A stretch of DNA of 32,469 nucleotides from Gammaproteobacteria bacterium (GCA_024224415.1 JAAENK010000111.1:1-32469), one strand, 5' to 3'. Positions 17,831-26,578 are shown, numbered from the stretch's first letter. Notes: a model not told the origin generated them from the letters alone. Translations and numbers: made by a program.

Positions 17831-18990
17831 TAGCCACCCAACGGTCTAAGCAAATCACGCGAAATAATATGGCGCTGAATTTCAGAAGTTCCATCCCAGA
17901 TACGCTCTACACGCGCATCGCGCCAGAAACGCTCTAGCGGTAGTTCGTCCATCAAGCCCATGCCACCAAAAATCTGGATTGCTTCATCAGTTACGCGCGC
18001 AAGCATTTCGGTAGCGTAAAGTTTGGCGCTGGCAATTTCACGATTACACTCAATACCTTCGTCAAGTTTCCACGCTGCTGAAAGAGTTAACCACTCAGCG
18101 GCATCAATCTCGGTAATCATGTCGGCAAGCTTGAAAGACACACCCTGAAACTTGCCGATTTGTTGACCAAACTGTTTGCGCTCGGTGCAATAAGGTAGTG
18201 CGTATTCAAATGCACGACGTGCACGCCCAACGCTAGTAGCGGCAACGGTTAAGCGCGTGGCGTAAAGCCACTCGTTCATGACATCGAAACCACCGTGTAA
18301 TTCACCCAGAATCTGGCCTTCTGGCAGGCGGCAGTTGTCAAAATTCAAGATACAGTTTTTATATCCACGATGACTTACCGAGTTATACCCCGGACGAATC
18401 TCAAAACCAGGCATGCCACGATCAACCAGAAAGCAGGTGATTTTCTTCTTCTTGCCACGTGGTGTATCTTCTTCACCGGTAGCAATAAAAACAATAACAA
18501 AGTCGGCAATATTTGCATGACTGATAAAATGCTTACTGCCGTTAACAACCCAGTCGCTGCCATCCTGTTTTGCGTTACAACTCATGCCCCGTACATCAGA
18601 GCCAGCACCTGGTTCCGTCATTGCCAGCGCATCGAATTTTTCACCTTTAACAGCAGGGAATAAATACTTCTCCTGTTGCTCCTTATTAGAGGCTTGCAAG
18701 ATACCAGAAGGGCGACCAAAGAAAACCGCAAGAGCATTCGAGGCACGACCCAACTCACGTTCCAGCAGGGTAAAATCAAGATTATTTAAGCCGCCACCAC
18801 CAAACTCGTCGGAAATATTGGCAGCGAAATAGCCAGCTTCGAGACACTTGTCACGGATTTCAAGACCCAGCTCCATGGGTACTTCACCGCTGCGCTCGAC
18901 TTTTGCTTCGTGTGGGTATATTTCTTTTTCGACAAATGAACGTACAGTATCGACGATCATTTCCTGTTCAAAACTTAAACCAAAATGCAT
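17830..18990 (-). CDS. Acyl-CoA dehydrogenase, probably acting on gamma-butyrobetainyl-CoA
   Basis: The 386-residue FAD enzyme has the standard N-terminal helical, beta-sheet and C-terminal helical domains. The flavin-contact segment is TEPGAGSD (125-132), and the C-terminal signature is IQIFGGMGL with IWDGTSEIQRHI. The residue usually serving as catalytic base (Glu in YEGTS) is Asp366 here. The alternative base position used by isovaleryl-CoA dehydrogenase is not Glu either (YATRL). Between carnitine dehydrogenase and CaiD, the likely reaction is desaturation of gamma-butyrobetainyl-CoA to crotonobetainyl-CoA. It would pass electrons to ETF. Substrate assignment is inference from neighbours. 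It starts 13 bases after the dehydrogenase upstream. Confidence 0.9.
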   Translation of the reverse strand: MHFGLSFEQEMIVDTVRSFVEKEIYPHEAKVERSGEVPMELGLEIRDKCLEAGYFAANISDEFGGGGLNNLDFTLLERELGRASNALAVFFGRPSGILQASNKEQQEKYLFPAVKGEKFDALAMTEPGAGSDVRGMSCNAKQDGSDWVVNGSKHFISHANIADFVIVFIATGEEDTPRGKKKKITCFLVDRGMPGFEIRPGYNSVSHRGYKNCILNFDNCRLPEGQILGELHGGFDVMNEWLYATRLTVAATSVGRARRAFEYALPYCTERKQFGQQIGKFQGVSFKLADMITEIDAAEWLTLSAAWKLDEGIECNREIASAKLYATEMLARVTDEAIQIFGGMGLMDELPLERFWRDARVERIWDGTSEIQRHIISRDLLRPLGG

Positions 18991-19003
18991 GAGTCTGTCC
19001 CCG

Positions 19004-19999
19004 TTAATCGTCGTTGGCTGCTTCTAGCAAGTGGCTTTCATACTTTCCTAATGCCTGTCCTGCACCCCAGTCATTGCCTTTCAACCCGTGCAGGATAGCG
19101 ATCAGGTTATCGTCACGAATACGTTCCATTTCGCGGATTGTCATATGACCGGATTGTTCGTCTGACTGCCCGGCTATAAGGTCTACTAGTTCATCAGTGA
19201 ATTCTGGTACATCCATGAGCCTGGTCCATGGCCATTTTAGGCAAGGACCAAATTGCGCCATGAAGTGCCGCATACCGGCTTCACCACCAGCAACACGATA
19301 GGTATCGAACACACCCATTTGCGCATAGCGTAAACCGAAGCCAAAGCGTACGGCATCATCGACATCCTGTGTTGTTGCAATACCGTCTTTCACCAACCAC
19401 AGGGACTCACGCCAGATGGCTTCGAGTAAACGGTCGGCAATAAAGGCTTCGATTTCTTTTTTGACATGCAAGGGGTGCATACCAACCGATGTGTAGATTT
19501 CTCTGGCACGGTTGATGGTATCCATCGATGTAGATTTACCGCCAACCAACTCAACCAGTGGCAACAGGTAAACAGGATTAAACGGATGTGCCACCAGCAA
19601 ACGTTCCGGGTTACTCATTTTAGCCTGTAGATCAGATGGCATGATTCCAGAAGTTGAGGAGGCAATTATTGCGTCGGTATCGGCAGACTGCTCTATTTCG
19701 GCATACACGGACTGTTTGATATCCAGTCTTTCTGGCACTGATTCGATGATGAGCTCGGCACCAGGCACAGCTGCCGCAATAGAGTCCTTAAAACTGATGC
19801 TACCTTCTTTTGCGCGTGGGGCTGATATCAGCTTGCCATAAGCGTAGCGGCTATTCTTTAAAACAGCTTCGACCTTTTCCATTGCATCTTCGGCAGGATC
19901 ATATATAGCAACATCAACGCCATTTTCGATTAAACGCGATACCCAACCTGCACCGATTACACCGCCGCCAATAACTGCGGCATATTTGATGATTGACAT
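19004..19999 (-). CDS. lcdH: L-carnitine dehydrogenase (3-hydroxyacyl-CoA dehydrogenase family)
   Basis: The product has 331 residues from the ATG at 19999. That start is chosen because GGAGT lies about 7 bases ahead and the Rossmann motif VIGGGVIGAGW then falls at residues 9-19; a longer frame reaches 20029. The NAD domain (1-190) has AHPFNPVYLLPLVELVGG, and the C-terminal dimer domain has DDAVRFGFGLRYAQMGVFDTYRVAGGEAG. These match the L-carnitine dehydrogenase branch, which oxidises L-carnitine to 3-dehydrocarnitine with NAD. Some homologues carry a fused thioesterase domain; this one ends without it. Position 10 bases after a BKACE gene strongly supports the carnitine assignment. Confidence 0.88.
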   Translation of the reverse strand: MSIIKYAAVIGGGVIGAGWVSRLIENGVDVAIYDPAEDAMEKVEAVLKNSRYAYGKLISAPRAKEGSISFKDSIAAAVPGAELIIESVPERLDIKQSVYAEIEQSADTDAIIASSTSGIMPSDLQAKMSNPERLLVAHPFNPVYLLPLVELVGGKSTSMDTINRAREIYTSVGMHPLHVKKEIEAFIADRLLEAIWRESLWLVKDGIATTQDVDDAVRFGFGLRYAQMGVFDTYRVAGGEAGMRHFMAQFGPCLKWPWTRLMDVPEFTDELVDLIAGQSDEQSGHMTIREMERIRDDNLIAILHGLKGNDWGAGQALGKYESHLLEAANDD

Positions 20000-20009
20000 T
20001 TCGTGACTC

Positions 20010-20927
20010 CTATCTGGCAACCGGTGCACGTTTCTGCAATTGCAGTTTTTCGCGTACTTCGGCTGGTGTCATCAAAGTTGCACCCATGTTGGTAACGATG
20101 GTTGCAGCTTTCTCGACGAGTTGCGCGTTTGTTGCGAGAACACCTTTTTCCAACCAGAGGTTGTCTTCAAGACCGACTCGTACGTTACCACCGGCAAGCA
20201 TGGCAGCAGCAACAAAAGACATTTCATTTCGTCCAATGGAAAATGCTGAAAATGTCCAGTCCTTCGGTGTGTTATTTACCATCGACATGAAGGTGTTCAA
20301 ATCATCGGGTGCTCCCCATGGAATACCCATACACATTTGAATCATCACAGGATCCTGGATGATGCCTTCCTCGACTAATTGTTTGGCAAACCAAAGATGA
20401 CCAGTTTCGAAAACCTCGATTTCCGGGCGCACACCCAGGTCGGTCATCATTTGCCCCATTGCACGAAGCATACCGGGAGTGTTGGTCATGACGTAATCGG
20501 CTTCGGCAAAATTCATCGTGCCGCAGTCCAGAGTACAAATCTCTGGCAGGCATTCCGCAACATGCGCGACGCGCTCGGTAGCACCGGCCATGTCAGTACC
20601 AGCTTCGTTTAATGGTAGTGGATTTTCTGCATCACCGAATACCAGGTCACCTCCCATGCCAGCCGTGAAATTCAATACCACGTCTGTTTCAGAATCACGA
20701 ATACGCTCAGTAACTTCGCGATAGAGTTCGATGCGACGACTAGGTTTGCCAGTATCAGGCTCGCGTACGTGACAATGTACGATGGCAGCTCCAGCTTTGG
20801 CGGCATCGATTGCGCTATTGGCAATTTGCTCTGGAGAGCGTGGCACATGTGGGGAGCGATCCTGGGTACCACCGGAGCCAGTAACGGCACAGGTGATGAA
20901 TGGTTTTTGATTGGCAGTTAAAGGCAT
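20010..20927 (-). CDS. Beta-keto acid cleavage enzyme (BKACE, DUF849), probable dehydrocarnitine cleavage
   Basis: The product has 305 residues from the ATG at 20927, which has GAGGAG just upstream; a longer frame to 20954 lacks support. BKACE enzymes are zinc-dependent TIM barrels that react a beta-keto acid with acetyl-CoA to give an acyl-CoA plus acetoacetate. The zinc ligands His51 and His53 (VHCHVRE) are present, as is Glu254 in VGLEDN. With dehydrocarnitine the products would be betainyl-CoA and acetoacetate. It is the first gene of the operon, next to L-carnitine dehydrogenase, with acetoacetyl-CoA synthetase downstream. Substrate is inferred from this context. Confidence 0.92.
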   Translation of the reverse strand: MPLTANQKPFITCAVTGSGGTQDRSPHVPRSPEQIANSAIDAAKAGAAIVHCHVREPDTGKPSRRIELYREVTERIRDSETDVVLNFTAGMGGDLVFGDAENPLPLNEAGTDMAGATERVAHVAECLPEICTLDCGTMNFAEADYVMTNTPGMLRAMGQMMTDLGVRPEIEVFETGHLWFAKQLVEEGIIQDPVMIQMCMGIPWGAPDDLNTFMSMVNNTPKDWTFSAFSIGRNEMSFVAAAMLAGGNVRVGLEDNLWLEKGVLATNAQLVEKAATIVTNMGATLMTPAEVREKLQLQKRAPVAR

Positions 20928-20958
20928 GACGAGTCTCCTCTGGAATTTGCGCAATCAT

Positions 20959-20987
20959 GTCATGGAAAAACAGGTTATGATTGTCAT
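20959..20987. promoter_or_regulatory. Direct TGTCAT repeat in the divergent control region
   Basis: TGTCAT occurs at 20959-20964 and again at 20982-20987, 23 bases apart start to start, about two helical turns. It lies in the short region between the BKACE start (20927) and the regulator start (21017). AraC-type regulators commonly bind direct repeats of this spacing. TTGTCA (20981-20986) could also be the -35 of a regulator promoter with TACAAA at 21004-21009. Both are inference. Confidence 0.3.
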
Positions 20988-21016
20988 TTCACGCAAAATA
21001 TTTTACAAATATCGAA

Positions 21017-21985
21017 ATGTCACTATTTTCAGTCAGTGAACAGAAGTTAAGAGTCTGCCTTTTAGTGTTACCTGAAACATCGATGATGTCGCTAGCTTCT
21101 ACGCTTGACCCAATGCGAGCAGCTAATCGCATTGCCAGTCGCGGTTTGTTCGAGTGGCAGCTGCTTACAATCGATGATCAGCCCGCAACGCTAACCTGCG
21201 GCATACCTGTTGCGCCACAGGGTAAGATTGACGCACATATCAGGGGCGATCTGCTATTTGTTATTGCCGGGTTTAATCAATACAAACACGTGAATCGGCA
21301 ACAAATAAAAATCATCAAACAATTATGCAGTCGATTCCAGGCAATCGGCGGTATTGAGGCTGGTAGCTGGTTGCTGGCACGCTGCGGCTTGCTCGATGGT
21401 AAGCAGGCCACCACGCACTGGGAAGACCAGGAAGAATTCTCTGTCCAGTTTCCACGTGTTGTTTTAAAACCTGATCGTTTTGTCATCGATGGCAAAATAT
21501 TCACTACCGGCGGAGCATCGCCAACCTTTGATCTTATGCTTTACCTGATCCGAACCCGCTATGGATATCCGCTCGCGCTCGAAGTTTCCAGTGCCTTTAT
21601 CTACGACGGCGTGCATAGTGCTACCGATACGCAGCCGCTCGTATCACTGGGTATGCTCGAAAACCATGAACCCCGTGTTGCCGCTGCAATTCAAATCATG
21701 GAGCAGCATATTGATGAAATCATAGCTATCACGGTCATTGCTGAAAAGCTCGATTTATCGACACGCATGCTGGAATACCTGTTCGCTCAGACACTTAATT
21801 TATCACCGGCCGCCTACTACCGTCGCCTGCGACTACAGACAGCACGCCGCATGGTGGTCGATACACGCTTGCGTTTGCAGGAGATCGCAATCCGAACCGG
21901 TTTTAATTCGCTATCATCTTTTTCGCGCCTGTTTCGGCAGTATTATCAACAGTCACCGGGGGAGTGTCGGCGGCAGGCTAGGTGA
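21017..21985 (+). CDS. GlxA/CdhR-type AraC transcription regulator
   Basis: The product has 322 residues from the ATG at 21017; a TTG at 20981 would add 12 residues. The N-terminal DJ-1/PfpI-like (GATase1) domain (about 10-180) includes IGGIEAGSWLLARCGLLDG and ATTHWED. The C-terminal AraC helix-turn-helix pair (about 225-320) has EKLDLSTRMLEYLF and IAIRTGFNSLSSFSRLFRQYY, ending QSPGECRR. This architecture is shared by GbdR, CdhR and ArgR, which respond to betaine, carnitine and arginine respectively. Divergent from the BKACE operon, it is very likely its activator and probably senses carnitine or a related quaternary amine. Confidence 0.9.
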   Translation: MSLFSVSEQKLRVCLLVLPETSMMSLASTLDPMRAANRIASRGLFEWQLLTIDDQPATLTCGIPVAPQGKIDAHIRGDLLFVIAGFNQYKHVNRQQIKIIKQLCSRFQAIGGIEAGSWLLARCGLLDGKQATTHWEDQEEFSVQFPRVVLKPDRFVIDGKIFTTGGASPTFDLMLYLIRTRYGYPLALEVSSAFIYDGVHSATDTQPLVSLGMLENHEPRVAAAIQIMEQHIDEIIAITVIAEKLDLSTRMLEYLFAQTLNLSPAAYYRRLRLQTARRMVVDTRLRLQEIAIRTGFNSLSSFSRLFRQYYQQSPGECRRQAR

Positions 21986-22030
21986 TGCACTCGCCGATCT
22001 AGCGATAGATTGCGGATCAGGATCAGGCAT

Positions 22031-24058
22031 TCACATCACCGAACATAAACGCAATGCATCGAACATGGCTGCTGCAACATTTCGGCTGGATAGTGCATCT
22101 CCGATTCGATGGAGGCTAAATCCCTGATCATTGTCGGGTTGTGGTTCACCGTTTAGCAGGGCAGGGATGTCGGTGATGCCATTGTTGCATGACTGTTCGC
22201 GTAGTGCGTGGAAGATATCGTCGAACGGAATGGTGCCGTGCTCGACGATGAGTTGATCGGTTTGTAGAATCATTTGTTCTGCGGTCAAATCACTGACGAA
22301 ACAAACTGACAGTTTGTCTGCCTGTTTTGTTACCTCCTTCAAACGGTACTCAAATAATGGTCGCAACTTGAGTGCAGCTAGCTGGCGTCGCCAGGTGACT
22401 GCTTCGCCGTAATCAAGTTCTGCGGCGGGTTGAGCGTCGAGCATAACCAGGTCGACCTTGCTCCCGGCATTTGTACAGAACTCGGTTACGGTTAAAGCCG
22501 GATGACGTCCGGTTCCGTCATAGACAATGATATCGGCTTTTGGTTTTTCGCTACCAGATAAAACATCCCAGACTGAGCTGCAGTGTTCCGAGCCAGGGAT
22601 CCAGTCGAGATCGGGCAGCCCACCCGTGGCAATCACTACGATATCCGGCTGTAGCGCGAGCACGTCTTTCGCTTCGGCCAGGATGTTGTAGTTAATGTTG
22701 ACGTCGAGCCTTGCCAGCTCCTGCAGACGCCAGTCGGTAATACCAACGATATCCTTACGCCAGCTTGCAGCGGAGGCCATTCTAAGTTGTCCGCCTAGCT
22801 GATCGGTAGCTTCGAATAGCGTTACCCGATGACCTCGCTCGGCGAGGATTCTGGCTGCCTCCAGTCCGGCTGGGCCGCCGCCCACTACCACAGCCTTACG
22901 TCCCGACCTGGAAGATTTCCGGATAAGCTGTGGCCAATCGGTTTCTCGACCACTGGCCGCATTGTGTACGCAGGTCGGTCGTGCCTCTCCCATACAGTGA
23001 GTGATGCCCAGACAGGGGCGAATGCGTGCTTCCTCGCCACTTTGAATTTTGTTGACTATCTGCGGGTCGGCAATATGTGCACGGGTCATTGCCACCATAT
23101 CGAGCAAACCCTCACGGATCGCATAGCGCGCAGTGGCGAGATCAGTAATCCGCGCCGCGTGAAAAACCGGTAATTTGACGGCACGTTTGAATTTGCCCGC
23201 CACTTCAAGCCAGGGCGCGATAGGAGACGCCATGTCAGGCATGCAGTCGGTTACCATGCTGATCATGGTATCGAGACGGCCATAATTGGCATTGAAAAAA
23301 TCGACTAATCCCGAGTCCTGAAAAATGTTGGCGGCCTCGACACATTCGTCGAAATTCATACCATCGTCCATTGCCTCGTCGATTGGAAAGCGCATGCCAA
23401 CGATATACTCATCGCCCACCTGCCTGCGAATTTCTTCGTGAACCATCAAACCAAAACGACAACGATTTTGTAGCGAGCCACCAAATTCATCGCGGCGCAA
23501 GTTGGTCGAAGGTGATAGAAACTGGCCGATCAAGTGACCACCGACCATGGTTTCAAGACCATCCAGCCCACCCTGTCGTGCACGCAATGCGGCCTGTCCG
23601 AAAGCCCTGACCACACGGTTGATGTCATCCCGATCCATTTCTCTGGGGAAAGCACGGTGCAGGGTTTCGCGCAGGGGAGACGGTCCAATTGCCGGTAACC
23701 AGTTTTGGGTGTTGGTTTCGGCGCGTCGACCCAGATGCGTCAGCTGAATCATAATCGCCGCACCAGCATCGTGTACACGTTGTGAAATAGACTCCAGGTA
23801 AGGCAGAATCGCATCGGATGACATATTTACCTGGGTAACCGGCCAAATCGAGTCGGCAGCGACGAAGGCCGAGCCACCAAACATAGTCAACGCCAGGCCA
23901 CCCCGGGCCTTCTCTTCGTGATAGCGTTGATATGCTTCGCCCGGCATACCGTTCGTCTCTTCCAATCCACAATGATGGCTGGTGGACATGATGCGGTTAC
24001 GCAAACGCAGGTGTTTGATTTGCAATGGTTGCAGCAGAGGGTCTTGTGAAGCGCTCAT
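22031..24058 (-). CDS. DgcA/StcD-like FMN/FAD oxidoreductase, putative N-demethylase
   Basis: The product has 675 residues. The N-terminal old-yellow-enzyme TIM barrel (1-345) includes MIQLTHLGRR and FLSPSTNLRRDEFGGS. A Cys-containing linker follows (Cys349, 355, 363), then an NAD/FAD domain beginning at GGGPAG (393-398). Similarity runs end to end with dimethylglycine demethylase subunit DgcA, including YHEEKARGGLAL, MTRAHIADP and the ending RIGDALSSRNVAAAMFDALR. Relatives oxidatively remove N-methyl groups from dimethylglycine or N-methylproline. Convergent with the carnitine-type regulator, it could act on methylamines released from glycine betaine. The electron-transfer partner DgcB is not in the window. 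The exact substrate is unknown; a dienoyl-CoA reductase is less likely. Confidence 0.87.
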   Translation of the reverse strand: MSASQDPLLQPLQIKHLRLRNRIMSTSHHCGLEETNGMPGEAYQRYHEEKARGGLALTMFGGSAFVAADSIWPVTQVNMSSDAILPYLESISQRVHDAGAAIMIQLTHLGRRAETNTQNWLPAIGPSPLRETLHRAFPREMDRDDINRVVRAFGQAALRARQGGLDGLETMVGGHLIGQFLSPSTNLRRDEFGGSLQNRCRFGLMVHEEIRRQVGDEYIVGMRFPIDEAMDDGMNFDECVEAANIFQDSGLVDFFNANYGRLDTMISMVTDCMPDMASPIAPWLEVAGKFKRAVKLPVFHAARITDLATARYAIREGLLDMVAMTRAHIADPQIVNKIQSGEEARIRPCLGITHCMGEARPTCVHNAASGRETDWPQLIRKSSRSGRKAVVVGGGPAGLEAARILAERGHRVTLFEATDQLGGQLRMASAASWRKDIVGITDWRLQELARLDVNINYNILAEAKDVLALQPDIVVIATGGLPDLDWIPGSEHCSSVWDVLSGSEKPKADIIVYDGTGRHPALTVTEFCTNAGSKVDLVMLDAQPAAELDYGEAVTWRRQLAALKLRPLFEYRLKEVTKQADKLSVCFVSDLTAEQMILQTDQLIVEHGTIPFDDIFHALREQSCNNGITDIPALLNGEPQPDNDQGFSLHRIGDALSSRNVAAAMFDALRLCSVM

Positions 24059-24118
24059 CGATGTTTTTCCAGGAGGAAGATTCGGGACGATCTTTAATCT
24101 TATCTAGCTTCAGGTCAA

Positions 24119-25093
24119 GTGTTAGCTATTTGTTCCTCTTTTGCACTGCAGGCCGGGATTGGAGACAATGCCGCGCTTCCACTGGGATTATGGCTAAATA
24201 ATTTGAACTGGTTTCATCGTTTGCCCGATAACCTGAAAGGTATCACTTTACTGATGCTGGCTTCGATCGTATTTGCCTTGATGGCGCTGCTCATTAAACT
24301 GCTTGGGCAGCGTCTGCATATCACACAAATTTTGTTGGTGCGCCAGGTAGGTATGGTTGTCATGGTGGCGCCGGCGATACTGCGGAACTTACCTGGTTCG
24401 CTGCATACTTCACGTCCCGGATTACAGGCATTGCGCGTGCTTTTTGCGCTGGTGGCGATGCTCTGTGGATTTACCGCGGTCATCCACCTGCCATTGGCCG
24501 ACGCTACGGCAATCTTCTTCGCCAAGAGTTTTTTCCTGACAGTATTCGCCGTTATTTTCCTCGCTGAATATGTCGGCGTGTACCGCTGGAGTGCGGTGCT
24601 GATTGGCTTCATCGGAGTATTGATAATGCTGCAACCCGGCACCGATAATTTCTCTATCTATGGCCTGGGGTCGTTGATCGGCGCGGCGGGCGCAGCAGCC
24701 GTGATGATATTACTGCGCATGCTTTCGCGCAGCGAGAGTACGAATTCGATTATGATCTATGGGTCACTGGGCGTTGGTTTGGTCATGATAGCGCCTGGTA
24801 TTTATTTCTGGCAACAGCCTGCTTCGTCGGAGTGGCTCTTGCTCGCCGCCGTGGTGTTAGTGTCCTACATTGGACAGCGCTGCAATATCTTTGCCTATAA
24901 ATACGGTGAGGCGTCTTTACTGGCTTCACTGGATTATGTTCGTTTACTGTGGGCGACACTGTTCGGTTATCTGGTTTTTGGACACCTACCCGGTGTGCCG
25001 ACCTGGGTTGGAGCGTCGATTGTTATTGCCGCAGCAATTTTTACCATTTATAGGGAGAGCCAGCGTGGGCGAGTTAGCGTCGGTGGTGATTAA
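24119..25093 (+). CDS. DMT superfamily (EamA) transporter
   Basis: About ten transmembrane helices fall in two EamA repeats (LKGITLLMLASIVFALMALL begins the first, GLGSLIGAAGAAAVMILLRM the second). The ARLL-type helix pattern and VLIGFIGVLIMLQPG are typical. The listed start is GTG, giving 324 residues. The hydrophobic core begins only around residue 38, so the real start may be a TTG near 24216. The long N-terminus before the first helix is unusual for the family. It is divergent from the demethylase-like gene. Cargo unknown; the protein is not closely similar to the DMT transporter of the operon. Confidence 0.83.
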   Translation: MLAICSSFALQAGIGDNAALPLGLWLNNLNWFHRLPDNLKGITLLMLASIVFALMALLIKLLGQRLHITQILLVRQVGMVVMVAPAILRNLPGSLHTSRPGLQALRVLFALVAMLCGFTAVIHLPLADATAIFFAKSFFLTVFAVIFLAEYVGVYRWSAVLIGFIGVLIMLQPGTDNFSIYGLGSLIGAAGAAAVMILLRMLSRSESTNSIMIYGSLGVGLVMIAPGIYFWQQPASSEWLLLAAVVLVSYIGQRCNIFAYKYGEASLLASLDYVRLLWATLFGYLVFGHLPGVPTWVGASIVIAAAIFTIYRESQRGRVSVGGD

Positions 25094-25203
25094 ACCAGAG
25101 GAGTGTCTTATTGCTCAGTCGAGTAGGGGTTTAAAAACTGTCTTCTCCAGAGGCAGGTGTCAGGGTTAGGTCATGCAGTTCAGTTGTATCTGCACCCATG
25201 TCT

Positions 25204-25232
25204 TTGAGTCTATATTTTTTTGCAGCTACAAT
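25204..25232 (+). promoter_or_regulatory. Candidate sigma-70 promoter of yehS
   Basis: TTGAGT (25204-25209) and TACAAT (25227-25232) are separated by 17 bases. Transcription would begin near 25239, giving a leader of about 23 bases before the ATG at 25262. This also argues against the longer frame starting at 25220. Confidence 0.6.
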
Positions 25233-25261
25233 GCTTGATTGGAAAAACCTGGAATCGAAAC

Positions 25262-25723
25262 ATGACGAACAATGACGTTTTGCGTCGCATCCGCTACATC
25301 TTTGATTTTGGTGACGACAAAATGATTTCGCTATTTGCCCAGGCGCAATGCGAAGTTACCCGAGAGCAGGTCAGCAACTGGTTGAAAAAAGAGGACCGGG
25401 ATGATTATCAGTCGCTTGGCGATTCCCAGCTAGCGACTTTTTTAAACGGCTTAATCAACGACCGACGTGGCAAAAAAGAGGGTGCGCAACCTGTGCCGGA
25501 AATGAAACTGACGAATAACATTATTTTTCGAAAATTGAAAATTGCGCTGGATCTTAGAGATGATGATATTCTCGCTATCATGAAACTGGCCGATCTACGA
25601 ATGAGTCGCCACGAACTCAGCGCTTTTTTTAGAAAAGTGGGGCATAAGCATTATCGGGAGTGTAAGGATCAGATTTTGCGGAATTTTATGAAGGGTTTGC
25701 AGGTGAAGTATAAAGGTGAATGA
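25262..25723 (+). CDS. yehS: DUF1456 family protein YehS
   Basis: The product has 153 residues from the ATG at 25262. The start is chosen because relatives begin NNDVLRxxRY and the candidate promoter lies between the longer frame's start and this ATG. Two tandem DUF1456 repeats are visible, each with a V/IFRKL-type helix and a DDxxISLFA-like segment (1-75 and 80-150): NNDVLRRIRYIFDFGDDKMI and NNIIFRKLKIALDLRDDDIL. The protein is conserved in gammaproteobacteria and its function is unknown. It precedes truA by 54 bases. Confidence 0.9.
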   Translation: MTNNDVLRRIRYIFDFGDDKMISLFAQAQCEVTREQVSNWLKKEDRDDYQSLGDSQLATFLNGLINDRRGKKEGAQPVPEMKLTNNIIFRKLKIALDLRDDDILAIMKLADLRMSRHELSAFFRKVGHKHYRECKDQILRNFMKGLQVKYKGE

Positions 25724-25777
25724 AAGGAATGTTTATGGGAATTGCCTGATTCGAATAAAACAGAAAAGACAACCAGC

Positions 25778-26578
25778 ATGTACTACTTTCGCGTTACGAT
25801 TGCCTATAAAGGTACCAACTATTTTGGCTGGCAGGCACAATCTATAGATACCCTGCATGAAACAAAGCCAACCGTCGAAGGTACGATACTCAATGCCTTG
25901 AAGAAGATATCGAACTATCAGCGCTGTACTATTTCAGCTGCTAGTCGTACTGATGGCGGTGTCCATGCACAGGGCCAAATTGCAAAAATCACCATGCCCG
26001 AAGAGATCAGCCCCGAGCATCTTTTAATGGGGCTTAATTCCCTGTTGCCAGTCGACATTCGTATTCTGAAATGCACATTATCGACGAAAGATTTTCAACC
26101 TAATAGAGGTAGCCTTAGTAAGGAATATCACTATTATTTTTTGGCCTCACCGGTTGAAAATGTCGCTACTTCCGATATTGCGCTGCACTTGCCTGTCAAC
26201 CGCAATGAAGCATTTGATCCGATGCCGCTACGTGCAGCCTGCCAGCTATTTGTTGGACAGCATGACTTTTATAATTTTAGTAGTCGCGACAAAAGCATAG
26301 CCACCAGCGTTAGAGAGGTATTCTACTGTGACATTCACGAGGCCAATTTTTCACCACTGGTTGGAAATATGTATTACCTGAAAATTATAGGAGATGGTTT
26401 TCTCAGATACATGATTCGCTACTTGATGGGCGCGTTACTTGAATTGGATAGGGGTCGCATCACAGCAGCTGACATCGCCACCTACCTGCAGCAACGCCAG
26501 GAGCGTAAACTAAGCCCTAGAGCGAAAGCTAAAGGGTTGCATTTAATTAGTATTGAAGTGCCGGAATCTATGTCTTAA
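25778..26578 (+). CDS. truA: tRNA pseudouridine synthase A family protein, divergent
   Basis: The product has 266 residues from the ATG at 25778; a TTG at 25742 would add 12 residues with no better ribosome site. TruA makes pseudouridine at positions 38-40 of the tRNA anticodon stem-loop. The fold is recognisable from FRVTIAYKGTNYFGWQAQ at the start, the catalytic Asp59 in SRTDGGVHAQGQ, KEYHYYF, FLRYMIRYLMGALLE and KAKGLHLISIEVP at the end. The usual RTDAGVHA is RTDGGVHA here, and the segment after GWQAQ carries a small insertion. It is not next to asd, fimV or trpF, the usual truA neighbours, so it may be a second, specialised copy. Confidence 0.85.
   Translation: MYYFRVTIAYKGTNYFGWQAQSIDTLHETKPTVEGTILNALKKISNYQRCTISAASRTDGGVHAQGQIAKITMPEEISPEHLLMGLNSLLPVDIRILKCTLSTKDFQPNRGSLSKEYHYYFLASPVENVATSDIALHLPVNRNEAFDPMPLRAACQLFVGQHDFYNFSSRDKSIATSVREVFYCDIHEANFSPLVGNMYYLKIIGDGFLRYMIRYLMGALLELDRGRITAADIATYLQQRQERKLSPRAKAKGLHLISIEVPESMS

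Noticed and set aside
22940-23030. Apparent loss of one of four iron-sulfur cysteines in the DgcA-like protein
   Set aside because: Three cysteines at C-x5-C-x7-C seem normal for the DgcA subfamily as I recall it, so this is not a defect.
23500-23730. Overlapping open frames on both strands within the demethylase-like gene
   Set aside because: The real gene has full-length similarity to DgcA; the others are frame shadows.
24870-25169. 99-codon frame overlapping the end of the DMT transporter
   Set aside because: No ribosome site, composition unlike a real protein, and it lies mostly inside the transporter gene.
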